A program made the position numbers and the translations under genes. Shown here in pieces: positions 12,025 to 13,459 of a DNA stretch of 13,459 nucleotides (positions are counted from its first letter, which is position 1; every line of letters begins with the position of its first letter). Location of the stretch: positions 2,012 to 15,470 of the forward strand of contig VBPP01000009.1 in assembly GCA_005877365.1 (NCBI GenBank). Reading direction: 5' to 3'. The notes below the pieces were generated by a model. That model had not been told where the DNA came from and ran no database searches. It saw nothing but the letters and a program-made list of their open reading frames with translations. Source of the stretch: Nitrososphaerota archaeon. Its GTDB lineage: Archaea; Thermoproteota; Nitrososphaeria; Nitrososphaerales; Gagatemarchaeaceae.

Positions 12025-13459
12025 ACTTACGCCCCCTTCTCGAGACTACATAGGCTGCGAGAGCTAAGAAAAGAATCGCTGCCGCGATTACTCCCAGGAC
12101 AATGTAGTTGAAACCGAACTCGGCCCTGAACGTGAGCGGGGCCGTCATCGCGAACTGAACCGTTGAAAGGGCGCTGTTGTTCGACCCCGACCAGCCGTTG
12201 AATTGGTAGAGGAAGAAGGTCGGAGTTGCCGTTAGGGAGACGGTCGTTCCTGGGGGAAGATAGTAGGTCCTGCCACCGGCTATCGTCTGGGAAGAACCTG
12301 TGAACGAAGCGGCGATGGTCCCTCCGTCTGATGCTGCCAAGGTCAGCCCCGGGAGGAATGACGCCTGCTCGGAGACGCCGCGGTTCACCGGTAGGGAGAT
12401 GTTCGTTGAGTTTCGAGAGTATGAGCTGTCCCCTGTTCCTCTCCATGTGCCGAGGGCCCACCCAGCCGACGGCTCCGCCGACACCATGAGCACCTGACCT
12501 GCGTCGAACCAGCCGCTCCCCACGGAAGTGGAGCCCCCTGCGGTAGCTGAGAGGCTGACGAAGAACTGACGCTGGTACGCGATCGAGAGGGACGCGGCAC
12601 CGTCGACGGTTCCAGACTCCTGCGACTTCGAGAACCACCGCTCCTCGTTGGGAGTGCCCGAGAGAGGATTGGTCGCGTTCCATCGTGCTCCACCATCCAA
12701 CCAGTTCTGGGCTGGAACAGTGCTCATCCCCACAGCATAGGCCGAGCCGAACTCGACGGAAGAGAGGGTTGGGGCGAGAGGGGTGCCTCCGCCGGAGACC
12801 TGGTATGAGACAGTCAGTGCAAACTGATGGTAGAAGGTGGGCGAGATGCTCTGTGAGGCAGTCACCATACCGGGAGTCCCGGATTTAGCCTCCCACCTCT
12901 CGGAAGAGGAAGACCCGCTGAGAGGGTTCTGGTACGCGTAGGGGGAGCCGCTGTCGACCCAGCCCGAGAAGTTCGCCACACCGCTGCTCTCCGACCCGAA
13001 GTGGGAGTAGTTGACAGCCGGAGGGGAGAAGCCGGAGCCCTCGTGCACAAAGAAGGTGAAGTTGACGCTGAATTGATGATCGAAGACGAAAGTCGTGGAC
13101 GTGGCAATGGAAGCCACCCCCGAAGCCGACTGGTTAGTCGCCCACCTTTCCGCGCTGGTCGACCCGGCGAGTGGGTTCGTGACATTCCACTGTGTCCCGT
13201 AGTCAGCGAGATAGGTGGTGGGAGACGACGATAATTGTGAAGACTGACGAGCACCCGATGAGGTGAACGTCACGGAGGGGGCGGCGGACGGGGCGCCTCC
13301 CCTCGTCGTGTAGCTAAACCTCAGAGGGACTTGCGTGCCGGGCATCCTCACCCCGGCTATCCACGTGGACCATCCACTCTGATTTCCGTACTGCCCAGCG
13401 ACCCAGACGGAAGAGGGGTCTGACGGGTCGGTCGTTGCGCCGAAGTAATCACCGTACCT
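12011..13459 (-). CDS. large repeat-containing surface protein with C-terminal membrane anchor (5' end outside window)
   Basis: The frame is open to the right edge, giving 482 visible residues of a longer exported protein. The first 36 (YGDYFGATTDPSDPSS then VWVAG and WSTWIA) look like the last blade of a sialidase-type propeller. Three repeats of about 85 residues follow, each with 'NPL.Gs...ERW' (codons at 13177-13142, 12928-12893 and 12670-12635) and ending in a 'hQF'-like motif (DHQF, YHQF, YQRQF). Next come two glycine-rich 'GW' modules (GWALGTWRGTGDSS and FNGWSGSNNS), similar to the flagellin/InlB-like bacterial repeat domain. A membrane helix at 12109-12044 and a basic tail (SRRGRK) end the protein, so it is anchored with its bulk outside the cell. 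Likely an adhesin or S-layer-associated protein. Ser, Thr and Asn are abundant, offering glycosylation sites. Confidence 0.85.
   Translation of the reverse strand, partial: RYGDYFGATTDPSDPSSVWVAGQYGNQSGWSTWIAGVRMPGTQVPLRFSYTTRGGAPSAAPSVTFTSSGARQSSQLSSSPTTYLADYGTQWNVTNPLAGSTSAERWATNQSASGVASIATSTTFVFDHQFSVNFTFFVHEGSGFSPPAVNYSHFGSESSGVANFSGWVDSGSPYAYQNPLSGSSSSERWEAKSGTPGMVTASQSISPTFYHQFALTVSYQVSGGGTPLAPTLSSVEFGSAYAVGMSTVPAQNWLDGGARWNATNPLSGTPNEERWFSKSQESGTVDGAASLSIAYQRQFFVSLSATAGGSTSVGSGWFDAGQVLMVSAEPSAGWALGTWRGTGDSSYSRNSTNISLPVNRGVSEQASFLPGLTLAASDGGTIAASFTGSSQTIAGGRTYYLPPGTTVSLTATPTFFLYQFNGWSGSNNSALSTVQFAMTAPLTFRAEFGFNYIVLGVIAAAILFLALAAYVVSRRGRKSSSG

Noticed and set aside
12027..12683. Second minus-strand frame of 218 codons inside the surface protein gene
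   Set aside because: Arginine-rich out-of-frame translation of the repeat gene, with no domain; the frame with repeats and a membrane anchor is the real one.
1..13459. CRISPR arrays, tRNA or rRNA genes, insertion sequences
   Set aside because: No regularly spaced identical repeats of CRISPR length, no cloverleaf with TTCGANNC-type arm in context, no transposase-like protein and no terminal inverted repeats were seen.

Overview
The window reads as archaeal DNA. Several genes have an AT-rich TATA-like box about 27 bases before a start codon with no Shine-Dalgarno sequence, which is the leaderless arrangement common in archaea. Genes inside operons instead have G-rich Shine-Dalgarno sequences. 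An F420-type luciferase-like oxidoreductase, an FAH-family protein that closely resembles the Sulfolobus 2-keto-3-deoxy-D-arabinonate dehydratase, an Opp-type solute receptor with an archaeal signal anchor, and a repeat-rich surface protein with a C-terminal membrane anchor all fit an archaeon. The repeat type and gene mix make me favour Thermoplasmatota or a nearby lineage, but this is an inference. TTG is used unusually often as a start codon.

Layout. (1) 1-3296: a transport and dehydrogenase block. A DppB-type ABC permease runs off the left edge on the minus strand, preceded by an SDR dehydrogenase; a family 5 solute-binding protein diverges from the SDR on the plus strand. (2) 3376-4472: a broken M24 (creatinase/prolidase-like) gene with an N-terminal domain in one frame and a complete metal-binding catalytic domain in another; about 30-40 residues between them appear to be missing. 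(3) 4534-9742: two divergent operons sharing a short promoter region at about 7640-7665. To the left runs an F420-type LLM oxidoreductase followed by a two-domain Old Yellow Enzyme/TMADH-like flavoprotein whose iron-sulfur motif lacks one cysteine. To the right runs a KdaD-like dehydratase overlapping a D-threonine aldolase/D-serine dehydratase-like PLP enzyme. (4) 9743-10342: a 600-base stretch with no convincing gene but a T-tract and three phased TTCAGC repeats. (5) 10343-11376: a four-helix membrane protein and a membrane-anchored winged-helix regulator. (6) 11572-13459: a conserved HELIE-motif protein of unknown function, whose 3' end overlaps the convergent gene for a large surface protein that is cut by the right edge.

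How the genes may work together. The left two thirds looks like an accessory catabolic island: import through an Opp-type ABC transporter (in archaea these often carry sugars as well as peptides), oxidation by SDR and F420 enzymes, dehydration of a 2-keto-3-deoxy sugar acid, and PLP-dependent cleavage or dehydration of a hydroxy amino acid. The individual family assignments are fairly firm; the joint pathway and its substrate are not determined by the sequence.
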